Source of the DNA: Chitinasiproducens palmae
Lineage (GTDB): Bacteria; Pseudomonadota; Gammaproteobacteria; Burkholderiales; Burkholderiaceae
Length of the DNA: 64,000 nt
Assembly: GCF_900095735.1 (NCBI RefSeq)
Contig: NZ_FNLO01000011.1
Location: 124,001-188,000 of the forward strand
Direction: 5' to 3'
The notes below the pieces were generated by a model. That model saw nothing but the letters and a program-made list of their open reading frames with translations, made no database searches and was not told the DNA's origin. Of the stretch, positions 1 to 7,990 are shown piece by piece (position 1 is the first letter of the stretch; every line of letters starts with the position of its first letter). The position numbers were made by a program, and so were the translations under genes.

Positions 1-690
1 GTCGCACAGCAATGCGATGCTGCCGCCGGCGCCGATATCGACTCGCGCGAGGAAATCCTCGATGCTCTGCAGACGCACGGCGCCCAGCACGAAGCCGATG
101 AGCTTGCCGTCGGGCGCGGTGAACCGGCGCGCGAGAAATACCATCGCACTGTTGGCGCGTCGGTCCGCGATCGGCGCGGTGAGAAAATGATCGAGCCGCG
201 GATCGGCCGCGAGCGCGGTGTAGTAACTGGTTTCGGCGATGCTCGCGGCATCGTCGGCGGGCCAGGCTCGCGACGAATTCACCACGCGGCCGTCGTGGGT
301 GACGAGCATGATGGCGTCGGCGTACGACAGGCCGGTGACGCGGTCGCGCAGCAACTCGTGCGCATCCCGGTCGCTCATCTGTTTGCGAAAGGCCTCGACA
401 GTGGTGATGCCGCTGTCCCGCATCTTGTCGATCACGCCTTGCTGGACCGTCTCGACCGCTTGGAGCGCGCGATCCGTCTCCTGCGACAGGACCAGCGAGA
501 GATTGCGCAATTGCTGGGTCGCGCTGACTACCGCCCGATCGCGCAGATCCATGCTCAGGAGCACCGAACTGGTCAGCACCGCCACGATGAAGGCACCGGC
601 CGCGAACACGATGCCGCGTTCGAAAGCCGACAGACCGTCAGGCGTGCGGGGCAGATGCGCGGTCGTCTGAGCGGTCGAAGTGGCAGCCAT
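1..690 (-). CDS. Membrane sensor protein, N-terminal part (runs off the left edge)
   Basis: The frame is open from the ATG at 690 to the window edge (230 codons, no stop). After a short cytoplasmic N-terminus there is one membrane helix at about residues 25-47, followed by a long extracytoplasmic region. That region has a helical stretch, then a PAS/Cache-like part containing the segment MLVTHDGRVVNSS and a repeat of that fold further on. This is the layout of dCache-type sensors that precede GGDEF, histidine kinase or MCP output domains. The output domain lies outside the window, so the activity cannot be named; a diguanylate cyclase is a guess from how common this layout is in Burkholderiaceae. 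The ligand is unknown. Confidence 0.7.
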   Translation of the reverse strand, partial: MAATSTAQTTAHLPRTPDGLSAFERGIVFAAGAFIVAVLTSSVLLSMDLRDRAVVSATQQLRNLSLVLSQETDRALQAVETVQQGVIDKMRDSGITTVEAFRKQMSDRDAHELLRDRVTGLSYADAIMLVTHDGRVVNSSRAWPADDAASIAETSYYTALAADPRLDHFLTAPIADRRANSAMVFLARRFTAPDGKLIGFVLGAVRLQSIEDFLARVDIGAGGSIALLCD

Positions 691-775
691 GCGACGAAGG
701 GTCCGGAAAGGCCGAGCGCAGCGGCGACCGGCATACCACTATCCAACGGGAGAGACGGGACGCGCGTGCGCTCGG

Positions 776-1291
776 CTAACGGACCTCGTCAGGGAGGACG
801 ATCGCACTGCCGCTGCCGCGCGGCGCACCGTGCCGGCGTTGCCGTGCCTGGTCGGCCAGACGCAGGTAGCGTTCGGCGAGCTGGCGCAACTCTTCCTCAG
901 TCGACTCTTCGATGCCGATCATCTCATTATCGGCACTGCGGTGCGAAGCCAGCAATTCATTCAGCTTCAGATGCAGTGCCACGCTGTCCTTGTTCTGACT
1001 TTGCTGGATCAGGAAAACCATCAGGAAGGTGATGATTGTGGTGCCGGTGTTGACCACCAACTGCCAGGCGTCCGAGTAATGGAAGATCGGTCCGGTGGCG
1101 ATCCACACGACGATGGCTACGACCGCGACGCAGAACGCGATCGGGGAGCCGGCAAAACGGGTGACGGCGCTGGCGAAATCATCGAACGCCCGCATCAAAG
1201 GATGCTCGGCGGCGAACGAGGGGCTCGACGTATCGGGAACGCCGTCGAGCTCGTCATGGCTCAAGAGAATGGTGCGTTTCCGCCTGCTCAT
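776..1291 (-). CDS. Low-affinity iron permease family protein
   Basis: This 171-residue protein has two adjacent hydrophobic helices at about residues 50-72 and 83-102. The second contains the segment NTGTTIITFLMVFLIQQSQN, which is the hallmark of the small bacterial members of the low-affinity iron permease family (Pfam Iron_permease), and it is followed by the expected KDSVALHLKLNEL helix. The frame is open further upstream, but the ATG at 1291 has a GGAGG eight bases before it, so I chose it. Family members are small inner-membrane proteins and metal transport has rarely been tested, so the name is by homology only. The gene stands alone between the sensor and the sugar-acid operon. Confidence 0.8.
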   Translation of the reverse strand: MSRRKRTILLSHDELDGVPDTSSPSFAAEHPLMRAFDDFASAVTRFAGSPIAFCVAVVAIVVWIATGPIFHYSDAWQLVVNTGTTIITFLMVFLIQQSQNKDSVALHLKLNELLASHRSADNEMIGIEESTEEELRQLAERYLRLADQARQRRHGAPRGSGSAIVLPDEVR

Positions 1292-1433
1292 ATGGTTCCT
1301 CCGGAAGCCGTCGCGACGCCGGTGAACTTGACGCAGGGCCATGCGACGGCATCGCGCGCACGGCGATGTGGTCTACCCCTGCAAACGTCGTGCCGGTCCG
1401 CGACCGGCGACGGCAGACGGCTGTCGCGCCGCC

Positions 1434-2744
1434 TCAAGACGCTGCCGCGGCCTGGTCGAAGAAGCCGGGTTCGCCCATCTGCCCACCTTTCAGAACGATT
1501 TCGAGACCGTCCAGATGCGGCCGATCGGCGTGCAGCCGGCACATCGCGACGCCTGCGCCGACGCGTGCGACGTAGGACAAGCCCCACACGTCCAGGCGCT
1601 TCACCGCATAGCTCGACGTGTCGCCGCCGGCCACCACCACCCGCCGGACCGGCGCCAGCTCCAGCACCTGCGCGAGCAGGTCGGCACATGCCGGTGCGAG
1701 GCTTTCGGAGACTGTCGCGCCGCCGCTGCCTGGCCGTTCCGTGTAGGCCAGCACGGAACGGCCCGCGTCGAGTGCGCGTCCGATATGCGCCGCGCTCGTT
1801 TCGAGATAGGCGCGATCGCGGGTCATCGCGGCTGGCGACAATTCGATCTTCTCGTAATGCCGGGCCGCAGCGATCTGCTGCTCGGTGAGCGGCGACAGGC
1901 TGCCGGCCAGTGCGAACACGGGCAGCGTGCTTCGCGGCCGGATTGCGCCGGGCGGCGGTGCGTCGGGCTGGGCCGTTGCCGGCAGCGCGCCCCGCGCCTG
2001 GACGAGCGCCTGCGCGACGCTGCTCGCGCCCACGGCCAGCAGTGGCGTGCGTTCCGCCAATGTGTCGATCAGCGTGCCGATGTGCGGCAACACGGTATCG
2101 TCCAGTACGTCGAACAGCACCGCCTGGGCACCGTCGGCCAGCGCCGCCTCGACTTGCGCCTGCAGCTTGCCCTGTTGCTGGGCGAGCCAGTCGATCAACG
2201 CGATCGGTGCCAGACCCTGCGCTGCCAGGTGGCGTCGCAGATCGGCTTCGTGCATCGGCGTGACCGGGTGGCGCGACATCGTCGGGTGGCGATCGATCCG
2301 ATGGATGCCGGGCGGCGTGCCGGCCGCCGCGAACAGGTTGCCGAATACGCAGAACCGGCGCAGATTCGGCTGCCCGCCGACGATCGGCACGACCGGATTC
2401 GGAAAATGCCGGCGCAGGGCCGCCACTGCCGCGCCGATGCTGCCGGTCGCCGGCGCACTGTCGAAGGTGGAGCAGACCTTGTAGTGCAAGGTGCGGGCAC
2501 CGATTTCCGCCAGGCGCTGGCCGACGCGGTCGACTTCACGGGTGATCGCGTCGGGCGGCAAGGCCCTGGCCGTGCCGGCGACCCCGATCGCGTCGAGTTC
2601 GCCGGCCCGGGCGAGATGTTCGGCACTCGGCGCATCGAGGAACAGCACCGTGCGCCAGCCGTGTTGGGCCAGCGTGGCCAGCGTATCGGTGGCGCCGGTG
2701 AAGTCGTCGCCGTAGAACGCGTGCAGGGGCCGGGCGCCGTTCAT
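1434..2744 (-). CDS. Four-carbon acid sugar kinase family protein (OiaK/OtnK type)
   Basis: This 436-residue cytoplasmic kinase belongs to the two-domain family that phosphorylates 3-oxo-tetronate-like acids. The N-terminal signature GDDFTGATDTLA lies at residues 12-23. Substrate-domain motifs HYKVCSTFDS and VVPIVGGQPNLRRF follow, and the C-terminal nucleotide-binding segment is VVVAGGDTSSYAVKRL. Its ATG overlaps the stop of the RuBisCO-like gene (ATGA), so translation is probably coupled. Kinases of this family next to a RuBisCO-like protein occur in D-apiose/apionate catabolism, where OiaK phosphorylates 3-oxo-isoapionate; that is the best guess for the substrate. A second family member (otnK) lies at 27.6 kb. 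The family is certain, the substrate is inferred. Confidence 0.85.
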   Translation of the reverse strand: MNGARPLHAFYGDDFTGATDTLATLAQHGWRTVLFLDAPSAEHLARAGELDAIGVAGTARALPPDAITREVDRVGQRLAEIGARTLHYKVCSTFDSAPATGSIGAAVAALRRHFPNPVVPIVGGQPNLRRFCVFGNLFAAAGTPPGIHRIDRHPTMSRHPVTPMHEADLRRHLAAQGLAPIALIDWLAQQQGKLQAQVEAALADGAQAVLFDVLDDTVLPHIGTLIDTLAERTPLLAVGASSVAQALVQARGALPATAQPDAPPPGAIRPRSTLPVFALAGSLSPLTEQQIAAARHYEKIELSPAAMTRDRAYLETSAAHIGRALDAGRSVLAYTERPGSGGATVSESLAPACADLLAQVLELAPVRRVVVAGGDTSSYAVKRLDVWGLSYVARVGAGVAMCRLHADRPHLDGLEIVLKGGQMGEPGFFDQAAAAS

Positions 2745-4039
2745 CGTTTCGAGCCGAAGAACGCCAGGGCACGGGCCAGGGCGGGCGCCTGCCGTGCGCG
2801 CTCGTCGAGCGTTTCGCCGTGGCTGACCGCATCCCACGCCTGACGCACGCTCTCGACCCCGGCTGCCGGTCCGTCCGGATGGGCGAGGATGCCGCCGCCC
2901 GACATGAACAGCAGATCGGTCGAGGCCACCGCAGCGAATGTCGCCGGCACGGTACCAGCCCATTGACCGGACGAGAATGCGGGCATCACACGGTCGTCGC
3001 TCACCCCGTCGAGCGACGCGAGGCTGTCGCGCGCACCCTCGATCACGTCGTCGTCGGCTTGCGCGAACTTGCCCTCCAGGCCATGCACGTGCATGTGATC
3101 GACGCCCGCCAGCCGCCACAGCGTCTGGTACGCCTGGTAGCCGATGCCGAGTGCCGGATCGCGCGACATCATCCCGAACCCGTTGCGATGCGCGTGCAGC
3201 ACGAGCGGCGTCGAGCGCCGCAGCGACTGGATCGCGGAAAAGCCGCACCAGTTCACGCTCGCCATCACGCAACTGCCTCCTTCGCGTTCCACCAGGTCGG
3301 CGTGGCGGCGCATCGCATCGGTTTCGTCGGTGACGTTGAAGGCGATCATCACGTCGCGGCCGGTACGTTCGCGATACTCGCGCACGCGTGCCATCACCGC
3401 CGGCACCCGCTGCGCGAGCGGCGCATGTCGTGGGTCGGCGCAGATCTCATCGTCCTTGATGAAGTCGACGCCAGCCTCGCAAAGACGCGCGACCAGCTCG
3501 CCGGTCTCTTCCGCGCTGAGGCCGACGTTCGGCTTGATGATGGTGCCGACGAGTGCGCGTCCGCTCACGCCGGTGAGCCGGCGCGTGCCGTCGACGCCAT
3601 GCCGCGGCAAATCGAACGACGCACGGTAATGCGCGGGCAGGGTCAGCGACAGCAGACGCAGGCCGGTCACCTCGCCAAGATCGTACAGATTGCCCGCCAC
3701 CGTGGCAGCCAGCGTCGCGAGGTTCGCGCCAACGTTGGCGATCGGGTAGGCCAGCGTCACGCGGGCGCGGCGGTACGGGCCGCCGATGCCCTGCCGTGTC
3801 AGCCATGCGTTCGACAGGCTCGGCGAGGCGCTTTCGCCCAGTGCCTCGATGTGTTCGACGCGCGCGCGGGTGCGTGCCCGCAGGGCGTCGGTCTCGCCGG
3901 CGACGCGCACGAAGGTACCGCTCGACTGTTCGCCGGCCATCACTTCGGCCACCTTGGCTGGGTCGAGCGGCGTTTCAATCAGATAATCCGCAAGCAGCAC
4001 GTCGCTGTCTGCGGGCAGCCGTCTGTCGCGTACGTTCAT
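2741..4039 (-). CDS. RuBisCO-like protein, sugar-acid catabolism
   Basis: This 432-residue RuBisCO large-chain homologue has the N-terminal ferredoxin-like domain followed by the TIM barrel. The barrel keeps GTIIKPNVGL (K169, matching the catalytic loop-1 lysine), the carbamylation and metal segment VDFIKDDE (K195, D197, E198), LHAHRNGFG, HMHVHG and the phosphate-binding MSGGGILAHP. The polar residues needed for enolisation therefore look present. Related proteins beside a four-carbon-type kinase are OiaX or OiaT of D-apionate degradation, which decarboxylate or hydrolyse 3-oxo-isoapionate-4-phosphate. A role in carbon fixation is unlikely in a TRAP-linked operon without phosphoribulokinase. 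Both ends overlap neighbours by four bases (ATGA). The exact reaction cannot be read from sequence. Confidence 0.88.
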   Translation of the reverse strand: MNVRDRRLPADSDVLLADYLIETPLDPAKVAEVMAGEQSSGTFVRVAGETDALRARTRARVEHIEALGESASPSLSNAWLTRQGIGGPYRRARVTLAYPIANVGANLATLAATVAGNLYDLGEVTGLRLLSLTLPAHYRASFDLPRHGVDGTRRLTGVSGRALVGTIIKPNVGLSAEETGELVARLCEAGVDFIKDDEICADPRHAPLAQRVPAVMARVREYRERTGRDVMIAFNVTDETDAMRRHADLVEREGGSCVMASVNWCGFSAIQSLRRSTPLVLHAHRNGFGMMSRDPALGIGYQAYQTLWRLAGVDHMHVHGLEGKFAQADDDVIEGARDSLASLDGVSDDRVMPAFSSGQWAGTVPATFAAVASTDLLFMSGGGILAHPDGPAAGVESVRQAWDAVSHGETLDERARQAPALARALAFFGSKR

Positions 4040-4575
4040 AGCGTGCTCAGTTGCGGGAACGGACGCACCGGATCGCTGCCGTCCCAGCCGATCGAAGCGT
4101 CGCGGATCATGTCGAACATCTTGCCTTTCGGGCCGGCGATCTCGGAAAGCTCGACGACGGTGCCGGGATGGTCCTCGGTATCGAAATAAACGAAGCGGCC
4201 GTTCTTGCCGACTTCGCCGCTCATCGCCACCTTGAAACCCGCCGCGGTCAGCCGGGCCAGATCGGCGTCGAAATTGGTGGTCCAGTAGGCGTTGTGTTGC
4301 AGTCCCGTGTTGCCAGCCTGCAGGAAATCGCGATACATCGACGGCGCGTCGTTGCGCGTCTGGATCAGTTCGACCTGCAGCGGTCCGGAGTTGGCGAGCG
4401 CGACGGAGTTGTGCACTTCGTACGACTTGCCGCGATACACGTAGTTTTCGATGGGGACACGTTCGTTGTAGAACCAGGGACCGACGCCGAGCACGCGGCT
4501 CCAGTAATCCATTGCGGCCTCGATGTCGCGCACGACGTAACCGGCCTGGCGGATCTCGCCAAAGAATCGACTCAT
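4036..4575 (-). CDS. VOC (glyoxalase/bleomycin resistance) family protein
   Basis: This 179-residue protein has two βαβββ modules of the vicinal oxygen chelate fold, the first beginning QAGYVVRDIEAAMDYW and the second HNAYWTTNFDADLARL. Candidate metal ligands are in QAGYV, VELIQ, QHNAY and VVELSE. An earlier TTG start is possible at 4596, but the ATG at 4575 has a GGAG about eight bases upstream. The stop overlaps the RuBisCO-like start by ATGA, so it is the first gene of a coupled three-gene unit. VOC proteins catalyse isomerisation, epimerisation or dioxygenation. In this operon it may supply the oxidation or isomerisation step usually given by ApnO, but that is only a guess from position. 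Confidence 0.8.
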   Translation of the reverse strand: MSRFFGEIRQAGYVVRDIEAAMDYWSRVLGVGPWFYNERVPIENYVYRGKSYEVHNSVALANSGPLQVELIQTRNDAPSMYRDFLQAGNTGLQHNAYWTTNFDADLARLTAAGFKVAMSGEVGKNGRFVYFDTEDHPGTVVELSEIAGPKGKMFDMIRDASIGWDGSDPVRPFPQLSTL

Positions 4576-4656
4576 GAAAAAGCTCCGAACGGACAAGCAG
4601 GGCGACCGGCGACGCGCCCGGCAGCGGGGCGTCGTCGAGGGTTGCGGGAAAGGGGC

Positions 4657-4675
4657 GGGCCGCCGGGCGCGGCCC
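4657..4675. repeat. Intercistronic hairpin
   Basis: A perfect inverted repeat with seven-base arms GGGCCGC/GCGGCCC and loop CGGGC lies six bases after the TRAP permease stop and 80 bases before the VOC start. It has no U-run, so a stabilising or partial-termination role between transporter and enzyme genes is more likely than full termination. Confidence 0.5.
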
Positions 4676-4680
4676 GGGTC

Positions 4681-6573
4681 TTACAGGAAGCCGACCGACA
4701 GCCAGGGCACGGCGGCAACGATCAGCAGGCCGAGCGCCAGCGCGGCCATGTAGCCGCCGATGTGACGGATGCCGGCATCGGGACTGACCTTGCTGATCGC
4801 GCACGCCGAGTAGTAGCCGACGCCGAACGGCGGCGAGAACAGGCCGATGCCCATCGACAGGATCACGACCATCGCGTAATGCACTTCGTGCACGCCGGCC
4901 TGATGGGCGATCGGGAACAGCAGGGGGCCGAACAGCACGATGGCGGGGATGCCTTCGAGCACGCTGCCCAGCATCACGAACGCCACGATCGAGATCAGCA
5001 GGAAGCCCCACGCGCCGCCCGGCACCTTGCTCATCAGCGCGGCAAGATCCTGCGAGAAGCCGGACTGCGTCAGCGCCCAGGCCATCGCGGTGGCGCAGCC
5101 GATGATGAACACGATCGCGCCGGACAGGGTGGCCGCCTCGACCAGCATGGCGCCGAAGCGGCGCGGATCGAAACGGCGATACACCAACAGGCCGATGACG
5201 ATCGAATAGACAATGCCGATCGTCGAGACCTCGGTGGCCGTCGCGACGCCTTCGACCACCGCCGCGCGGATCACGAACGGCAGTGCCAGCGCAGGCAGCG
5301 AGACGACGAACAACCGGCCGATCTCGCGGCGCGAGAAGCGTTGCGCCTGACTCAGGTCTTCCTTGCGGTAGCGCAGCCAGACGACGAAACACAGCGCCGC
5401 GGCCAGCACGACGGCCGGCAACAGGCCACCAGTGAACAGCGCGGAGATCGATACGCCGGTGACCGAGCCGATCGTGATCAGCACGATGCTCGGCGGGATC
5501 GTCTCGGTCTGCGCACCGGTGGTCGAGAGCAATGCGACGAGGTCGCCTTCCTTCGCCCCGCGTTTCTTCATTTCGGGAAACAGTACCGGCGCGATCGCCG
5601 CCATGTCGGCGACCTTCGAGCCGGAGATGCCCGAGACCAGATACATCGCGCCGATCAGCACGTAGGACAGGCCGCCGTGCAGGTGTCCGACCAGGCTCGC
5701 CAGAAACTGGATCATCGCCCGCGCCATGCCCGTCATCTCGATCAGCAGGCCGAGGAAGATGAACAGCGGCACGGCGAGCAGCACCAGGTGCGACATGCCT
5801 TCGTCCATGCGGCCGACGAATACTTCGAGTGGTGTGTACGTCGTCAGTGCAAGATAGCCGAAGGTGGCGAGCGCGAACGAGAACGCGATCGGCACGCCCG
5901 AGAACACGCAGAAGGCCACGATGCCGACGAAGAAAATCAGCAGATTGGCCTTGCCGAGCGGCTCCAGCGTCGGACCCAGCAGGTAGAACGCGCCGACCAG
6001 CACCGCGGCGATGGCGAGCGCGGCGACGATGTGTGTCGGCTTGCCCAACACCAGCAAGCGCGCGAAACCGACCACCAGCATCAGCACGATGCCGACCGGC
6101 AGGGCGGCGGCCCGCCAGGCGTTGCTGATCTCGAGCGCGGGCGTAACGATCACCGCTTCGCCGTCCGCATAGTGGTAGGCGGGAATCAGGATCATGGCGA
6201 GCAGCGCGATCGAAAACGTGAGCGCGACGGTGTCGACGAATACCCTGGTCGACGGCGTCAGGCGGCTGACCAGCGCGGTCATGCGCATGTGTTCGCCGCG
6301 CCGCAGGGCCAGGACCGCGCCGAACATCGACAGCCAGAGAAACAGCATGCCGGCCAGTTCGTCGGACCAGACGATGGGGGCATGCAGCACGTAGCGGGCG
6401 ATGACGCTGGCAAGCAGCAGGCAGATCTCACCGAACAGCAGGACAGCGGCGATGCCCTCGATCAGCGTGACAAGTCCGTTGCTGAACAGATGAACCAGGC
6501 GGCGCGGGCCGCTGCTTGGAAACGGGTCGGTGACGCCGGCGGGCGGCACGGAGGAATGGACAGGTTGCACCAT
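4681..6573 (-). CDS. TRAP transporter fused small and large permease (DctQM)
   Basis: This 630-residue inner-membrane protein joins a DctQ-like part (about residues 25-190, four helices, with ASVIARYVLHAPIVWSDELA) to a DctM-like part (about residues 210-630). The DctM part shows family landmarks such as GVPIAFSFALATFGYLAL, HGGLSYVLIGAMYLVSGISG, TETIPPSIVLITIGS and GIGLFSPPFGVGYY. With the binding protein at 6703-7722 it forms a sodium-driven importer for an organic or sugar acid. It is paralogous to the fused permease at 18685-20574, which has almost the same length. The gene follows the binding-protein gene by 129 bases and precedes the VOC/RuBisCO-like/kinase genes, so it probably imports their substrate. 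Confidence 0.93.
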   Translation of the reverse strand: MVQPVHSSVPPAGVTDPFPSSGPRRLVHLFSNGLVTLIEGIAAVLLFGEICLLLASVIARYVLHAPIVWSDELAGMLFLWLSMFGAVLALRRGEHMRMTALVSRLTPSTRVFVDTVALTFSIALLAMILIPAYHYADGEAVIVTPALEISNAWRAAALPVGIVLMLVVGFARLLVLGKPTHIVAALAIAAVLVGAFYLLGPTLEPLGKANLLIFFVGIVAFCVFSGVPIAFSFALATFGYLALTTYTPLEVFVGRMDEGMSHLVLLAVPLFIFLGLLIEMTGMARAMIQFLASLVGHLHGGLSYVLIGAMYLVSGISGSKVADMAAIAPVLFPEMKKRGAKEGDLVALLSTTGAQTETIPPSIVLITIGSVTGVSISALFTGGLLPAVVLAAALCFVVWLRYRKEDLSQAQRFSRREIGRLFVVSLPALALPFVIRAAVVEGVATATEVSTIGIVYSIVIGLLVYRRFDPRRFGAMLVEAATLSGAIVFIIGCATAMAWALTQSGFSQDLAALMSKVPGGAWGFLLISIVAFVMLGSVLEGIPAIVLFGPLLFPIAHQAGVHEVHYAMVVILSMGIGLFSPPFGVGYYSACAISKVSPDAGIRHIGGYMAALALGLLIVAAVPWLSVGFL

Positions 6574-6702
6574 GATCGCTTCACTCGGTCGCGTGGGATG
6601 ACGGAAAGCGTGTGCGGGCGTGCCGCAACGCCGCCGCCGCCGTCATCGTCCGGCGCGGAGCGATGTTGGCGGCGGCGCCCGATCGCTCGGGCGACTGATA
6701 GC

Positions 6703-7722
6703 TTAAGCGAGCTTGCCTACGGATTGTTCGAGCAGGCCCCACGCTTCGTTGCCGAAGCGCTGCTTCCACTGCGTGTAGAAGCCGGAGCTGCGCAGCGCGG
6801 CACGGAACGTGTCCGGCTGCGGCCGGTTCACCGCCAGGCCCTTCGACTGCAGGTCCGCGACCGCCGTGTCGTTGAGCTTGAGCACGTCGGCACGCTGCTT
6901 GACCGCGGCGTCGTTGAATGCGCCCGAGACCAGTTTCTGCAGATCCGGCGGCAGGCGATTCCAGGCGCGCGGGTTGAGCACGAACCAGTAGCCATCCCAG
7001 ATATGGTTGGTCAGCGAACAGAACTTCTGCACTTCATAGAGCTTCGCAACCTGGACGATCGGCAGCGGATTCTCCTGCGCGTCGACGATCTTCGTCTGCA
7101 GCGCGGAATACACTTCGCTGAACTGCAGGCTGGTCGGCGCGGCGCCGAGTCCCTTGAACATGTCGATGCTGAGCGGGCTGACCGGCACGCGGATCTTCAG
7201 CCCCTTCATGCTTTGCGCGTCGGTGATCGGCCGGTTGCTGGTGGTTGTCTGGCGGAAGCCGTTGTCCCACATTTTCTCGAACGAGGCCAGTCCGGCCTTG
7301 AGCATCGCCGCACGCACGAAGGCGCCGAGCTTGCCGTCCATCGCCGCCCACACCTGCTGGTAATCGGAGAACGCGAAGCCGACTGCGTTGATCGCCGCGA
7401 CCGGGGCGAGCGTCGACACCACGAGCGCGGAGGGCGTGAAGATCTCGATACCACCGCTGCGCACCTGCGCCAGCATGTCCGTATCGCCGCCCAACTGGTT
7501 GTTCGGGAAAATCTTGATTTCCACCCGGCCGCCGGACGCTTCGCGGATGTGGTTGGCAGCTTCCTGCGAGCGCACGTTGAGCGGATGCGTCAACGGCAGG
7601 TTGTTGCCGTATTTGAAAACGAATTCGGGACGGGCGGCGCGGGCGATCGACGGGAAGCCGAGTGCGCAGGCAGGGGCGAGGGCGGCGGCTTGCAGCAGCG
7701 TGCGCCGGGACAGGTTGGTCAT
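6703..7722 (-). CDS. TRAP transporter substrate-binding protein (DctP)
   Basis: This 339-residue protein begins with a twin-arginine-type leader (SRRTLLQAAALAPACALG, cleavage near ARA). The mature part is DctP-like: FVFKYGNNLPLTHPLNVRS, KIFPNNQLGGDTDML, the substrate-arginine region LKIRVPVSPL and YSALQTKIVDAQENPL. A TTG lies further upstream in frame, but the ATG at 7722 directly precedes the leader. It is the first gene of the leftward sugar-acid operon and faces the LacI-type regulator. It aligns along its whole length with the binding protein at 17663-18682 (same length, shared YEVQKFCSLTNH), so the two bind related ligands. The ligand is not known. Confidence 0.93.
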   Translation of the reverse strand: MTNLSRRTLLQAAALAPACALGFPSIARAARPEFVFKYGNNLPLTHPLNVRSQEAANHIREASGGRVEIKIFPNNQLGGDTDMLAQVRSGGIEIFTPSALVVSTLAPVAAINAVGFAFSDYQQVWAAMDGKLGAFVRAAMLKAGLASFEKMWDNGFRQTTTSNRPITDAQSMKGLKIRVPVSPLSIDMFKGLGAAPTSLQFSEVYSALQTKIVDAQENPLPIVQVAKLYEVQKFCSLTNHIWDGYWFVLNPRAWNRLPPDLQKLVSGAFNDAAVKQRADVLKLNDTAVADLQSKGLAVNRPQPDTFRAALRSSGFYTQWKQRFGNEAWGLLEQSVGKLA

Positions 7723-7755
7723 TCGCTTGTCTCCATGCTTATAATGATGGCCGTC

Positions 7756-7768
7756 TGATGGTCCATCA
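7756..7768. promoter_or_regulatory. Candidate operator of the divergent LacI-type regulator
   Basis: TGATGG-T-CCATCA is a perfect six-base dyad 34 bases upstream of the TRAP binding-protein start. The same half-site recurs inverted and direct nearby: ATAATGATGG at 7741-7750 and two tandem copies of TGATGGTTTT at 7880-7899. All lie between the divergent TRAP and lacI-type genes, as expected for a regulator binding site. The assignment is inferred. Confidence 0.45.
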
Positions 7769-7835
7769 ATCATCGTTATTGACCGCGCGAACTCGTTGTT
7801 TTCCCCAACAGGCCGCGCGTTGCTACGGATTTCAT

Positions 7836-7855
7836 GGCGAAGCGTAGGCTTCGCC
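7836..7855. repeat. Short hairpin in the divergent intergenic region
   Basis: GGCGAAGC/GCTTCGCC form a perfect eight-base stem with a GTAG loop between the TRAP operon and the LacI-type gene. There is no T-tract on either strand. It could be part of a 5' leader of the rightward regulator or an operator. Confidence 0.35.
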
Positions 7856-7990
7856 GTCTCTCGCTGTCAAACGATGCCTTGATGGTTTTTGATGGTTTTC
7901 AGGAACGTTGGCGCGATGCGCGCCGATGTTCCGACGCGCGCTGCACGCCGTGTCCCGCAAACCTGCCATCGACCTGGATGCACCAACGCC

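Noticed and set aside
2741-5392. An 883-codon frame that would fuse the RuBisCO-like protein to upstream sequence
   Set aside because: The upstream part is an Arg-rich translation of the TRAP permease and VOC genes in another frame. The real start at 4039 overlaps the VOC stop as expected.
4051-7758. A 1235-codon open frame on the plus strand opposite the TRAP/VOC genes
   Set aside because: It is a His/Arg/Asp/Gln-rich shadow of GC-rich genes on the other strand, with no domain or ribosome site. The opposite strand has four well-supported genes.
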